Assembly: GCF_900182635.1 (NCBI RefSeq)
Contig: NZ_FXTD01000002.1
Span: 124,001-188,000 of the forward strand
DNA from: Halorubrum cibi
GTDB lineage: Archaea; Halobacteriota; Halobacteria; Halobacteriales; Haloferacaceae
DNA length: 64,000 nt
Direction of reading: 5' to 3'
This document shows positions 61,500-64,000 of this stretch, piece after piece. The notes beneath the pieces were generated by a model. That model was not told where the DNA came from, did no database searches, and saw only the letters and a program-made list of their open reading frames with translations. The position numbers and the translations under genes are program-made. Position 1 is the stretch's first letter. Each line of letters opens with the position of its first letter.

Positions 61500-64000
61500 A
61501 TGGAGTTGCACAATCGGAGCGTGCGAACGGACGTCCGCGAGCTCGGCGCGCTGCTCGGCGACGTCCTCGCGGCACAGACTTCGACGGCGGCCTACGAGAC
61601 GGTCGAGGACCTCCGGACCGACGCGATAGCGTACCGCCGGGGCGACGCCTCGAGCCGCGACGCCCTCGAGGAGACGATCGACGGGCTCTCTGGACCTCGC
61701 GAGGACGTCGTCGCGCGCGCGTTCACGACGTACTTCGAGCTGATCAACCTCGCCGAGGAGCGCGAGCGCGTCCGCGCGGTCAGGAACGCGGACGCCGACG
61801 GCTCGTTACACGACTCCCTCGAGGCGACCGTCTCGGGACTCGCCGAGGCCGGCGTCGACGCCGAGGAGTTCGAGGACCTGCTCGCGGACGTGCTCATCGA
61901 GCCGACGTTCACCGCCCATCCGACCGAGGCGCGGCGGGCGACGGTCAAGGCGAAGCTCCGATCGATCGCGACCCACCTCGAGGAGCTGGACGAACGCGAC
62001 ATGACCGACCGGGAGCGGAACGCCGTCTGGCGCGACGTCACCGCCGAGGTGACGAGCCTCTGGGGGACCAGACAGGTGCGCCAGCGTCGTCCGGAGCCCG
62101 AAGACGAGGCCCGAAACGTCCAGTGGTACCTCGAGAACACGCTGTTCGACGTGGTCGGCGACGCCTACGAGGAGTTCGAGGAGACCATCTCGAGCGAGTA
62201 CGAGGCCGTAGACTGTCCCAAGCTCTTCGAGTTCCGGTCGTGGGCGGGATCCGACCGCGACGGCAACCCGTTCGTCACGCCCGAGGTGACGGCGGAGACG
62301 CTCGAACGGCAACGCGAGATAGCCGTCGAGAAGTATCGGGACCGGTGTAAACGGCTCTCGGCGGTGTTGAGTCAAGACGGGGACCGGTACGCGATAGACG
62401 GTCCCCTTCGGGAGTCGCTCGCGGCGGACGCCGAGCGCTTCCCGACCGTGGTGAAGGAGGCCCGCGAGCGGTACCCCGACGAGCCGTACCGTCAGAAGCT
62501 GAAGCTGATGCGCGAGCGGCTCGACCGCGTCGACGACGTGCGGCCGGGCGGGTATCCCGACGGCGACGCGTTCCTCGCGGACCTCGAGGTCGTCGCGGAG
62601 TCGCTCTCGGTCGACCGCAACGACGCGGTCCGCACCTCGTTCATCGAGCCGCTCCGCCGCCAGGTCGACACGTTCGGGTTCGTCCTCGCGTCGCTCGATC
62701 TCAGGGACCACCGCGAGAACCACACCGAGGCGGTCGCCGAGGCGGTCGCGGCCGAGGGCGTCGACTACCGCGAGATGGACGAGGAGGCGCGCACCGACTT
62801 CCTCACCGGGGCGATCCTCCAATCCGAGCCCGTCGTCGACGCGGAGGACCCCGGCGACGTCTCGGAGACGACGGAGCGCGTGTTCCGCCGCTTCCGCGAA
62901 CTCGCCGACTGGCAGGCGGAGTACGGCACGCAGGCGATAGACACCTACTGTATCTCGATGACGGAGGAGCCGAGCCACGTCCTCGAGGTGCTCTTCTTGG
63001 CCGACCAGGTCGGCGTCGTCTCCCTGCCGGACCACTGCGGACTCGACGTCGTCCCCCTCCTGGAGACGGAGTCCGCGCTCAACGGTGCGGAGCGGATCCT
63101 CGGCACGCTCTTCGAGAACGAGGCGTACGGCACCGCCCTCGAGACCAGAGGGGAGATCCAGGAGGTCATGCTCGGCTACTCCGACTCGAACAAGGAGAAC
63201 GGCTTTCTCGCGGCCAACTGGGACCTCTACAGGAACCAGCGCCGGCTCGCGAGCTTCTGCCGCGAGGAGGAGGTCACCCTCCGGCTGTTCCACGGTCGCG
63301 GCGGGTCCATCTCGCGGGGCGGCGGTCCGATGAACGAGGCGCTGCTCGCGCTCCCGAACGAGACGGTCACGGGTCAGGTGAAGTTCACGGAGCAGGGCGA
63401 GGCGATAGCCGAGAAGTACGCCAACCACCGGATCGCCGAGAGGGAACTCGAGCAGATGCTCGACGCGCAGATCCGCGCCCGCCACGAGGCCGACGAGGAG
63501 CCGACGGAGGACGTTCCAGACGAGTGGGTGGACGCGATGGAGACGATGGTGCCGGCCGCTCGAAGCGCCTACCGCGATCTGCTAAACGCCGACGGATTCG
63601 TCTCCTACTTCGGACAGGCGACGCCGATCTCCGTCGTCGAAGACCTCAATCTCGGTTCCCGGCCCGCCTCCCGAAGTGGGGAGCGAACCGTCGAGGACCT
63701 CCGGGCGATCCCGTGGGTGTTCTCGTGGACGCAGACCCGGCTCATCCTCCCCGGCTGGTACGCGCTGGGGACCGGGCTCGACGCCTATCTCGAGGACGCG
63801 GGAGAGGAGGCCGGCTTAGAGACGCTCCGGGAGATGTACGAGGAGTGGCCGTTCTTCCGGACGACCCTCGACAACGCCGCGCTCGCGCTCGCGCGAACGG
63901 AGCCGGAGATCGCCGCGGAGTACGCCGACCTGGCCGATGACGACCTCCGCGAGAGGTTCTTCCCGAAGCTCGTCGAGGAGTACGAACGCGGGCGTGAACT
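61500..64000 (+). CDS. ppc: Phosphoenolpyruvate carboxylase, 3' end beyond the window
   Basis: The frame runs from ATG 61500 to the window edge, about 833 of roughly 900 residues. Motifs include FTAHPTEARR (catalytic histidine, about residue 140), FRSWAGSDRDGNPFVT, VLASLDLRDHRENH, MLGYSDSNKENGFLAANW, LFHGRGGSISRGGGP and GQVKFTEQGEAIAEKYAN. The enzyme fixes bicarbonate onto PEP to give oxaloacetate. It is the full bacterial-type form. TTTTAACC about 30 nt upstream is a likely TATA element. Confidence 0.97.
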   Translation, partial: MELHNRSVRTDVRELGALLGDVLAAQTSTAAYETVEDLRTDAIAYRRGDASSRDALEETIDGLSGPREDVVARAFTTYFELINLAEERERVRAVRNADADGSLHDSLEATVSGLAEAGVDAEEFEDLLADVLIEPTFTAHPTEARRATVKAKLRSIATHLEELDERDMTDRERNAVWRDVTAEVTSLWGTRQVRQRRPEPEDEARNVQWYLENTLFDVVGDAYEEFEETISSEYEAVDCPKLFEFRSWAGSDRDGNPFVTPEVTAETLERQREIAVEKYRDRCKRLSAVLSQDGDRYAIDGPLRESLAADAERFPTVVKEARERYPDEPYRQKLKLMRERLDRVDDVRPGGYPDGDAFLADLEVVAESLSVDRNDAVRTSFIEPLRRQVDTFGFVLASLDLRDHRENHTEAVAEAVAAEGVDYREMDEEARTDFLTGAILQSEPVVDAEDPGDVSETTERVFRRFRELADWQAEYGTQAIDTYCISMTEEPSHVLEVLFLADQVGVVSLPDHCGLDVVPLLETESALNGAERILGTLFENEAYGTALETRGEIQEVMLGYSDSNKENGFLAANWDLYRNQRRLASFCREEEVTLRLFHGRGGSISRGGGPMNEALLALPNETVTGQVKFTEQGEAIAEKYANHRIAERELEQMLDAQIRARHEADEEPTEDVPDEWVDAMETMVPAARSAYRDLLNADGFVSYFGQATPISVVEDLNLGSRPASRSGERTVEDLRAIPWVFSWTQTRLILPGWYALGTGLDAYLEDAGEEAGLETLREMYEEWPFFRTTLDNAALALARTEPEIAAEYADLADDDLRERFFPKLVEEYERGRE

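Overview
The window looks like chromosome from an extreme halophilic archaeon (class Halobacteria, probably Halorubrum or a close relative). GC content is very high and the proteins are strongly acidic. There are Tat lipoproteins, a PGF-CTERM tail, a bacterio-opsin-activator type multisensor, archaeal housekeeping genes (L15e, aMBF1, ABCE1/Rli1, short archaeal TIM) and many haloarchaea-only families. The genus is inferred from general character, not from a search. No rRNA, tRNA or CRISPR array was found.

Region 1 (1-6.1 kb): the end of a lysine operon by the succinylase diaminopimelate route (dapD partial, lysA, dapF, dapE-like), each gene overlapping the next by 4 nt. Then a zinc-ribbon gene and a frameshifted SAM methyltransferase pseudogene whose 5' end abuts a decayed, 5'-truncated tnpB. 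Region 2 (6.1-17.6 kb): NYN-domain gene, GH68 fructan enzyme, cupin plus short AMP-binding protein, dnaK-dnaJ, tpiA, and a sensory pair (DICT protein plus pseudo-receiver/PAS/GAF/HTH-10 regulator) followed by a 16-bp perfect inverted repeat. Region 3 (17.6-24.7 kb): aMBF1, aldo/keto reductase, a DUF4382-like lipoprotein, a membrane protein, an intact IS605-group tnpB-only element inserted exactly at the stop codon of an EVE-like gene, and pterin dehydratase.

Region 4 (24.7-39 kb): accessory material mixed with housekeeping genes. Three copies of a roughly 0.27-0.4 kb non-coding repeat with two hairpins are here (A at 24.8 kb, B at 36.5 kb inverted, C at 37.6 kb). B and C sit head to head around a DUF5802-like gene. 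Also present are btpA, two lower-GC Tat lipoproteins, hisI, a coiled-coil gene, an AEC transporter, a degenerate SDR with a divergent class III CoA-transferase, thrC, 6-phosphogluconate dehydrogenase and a Vms1-type peptidyl-tRNA hydrolase. Region 5 (39-48.5 kb): a secreted gluzincin-like protein, L15e, an RHH repressor with a clear operator upstream of a queuosine-precursor transporter, a beta-propeller protein, an HExxH protein, a CNNM/CBS transporter, a CPYC thioredoxin-fold protein with a cysteine-less peroxiredoxin-like partner, and a Sua5/YrdC tRNA-modification enzyme.

Region 6 (48.5-64 kb): universal stress protein, ABCE1 with an EMC6-like membrane protein, small regulators and membrane proteins, a methyltransferase, a pilin-like protein, a secreted protein divergent from a membrane-anchored winged-helix regulator, a zinc-ribbon protein, a PGF-CTERM protein, a Rieske iron-sulfur protein and the start of PEP carboxylase, which runs off the window.

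The observations I would follow first are the dispersed two-hairpin repeat family, the tnpB element that rebuilt its host gene's stop codon, the TnpB with glycine at the usual catalytic glutamate, and the RHH operator that may control queuosine-precursor import.
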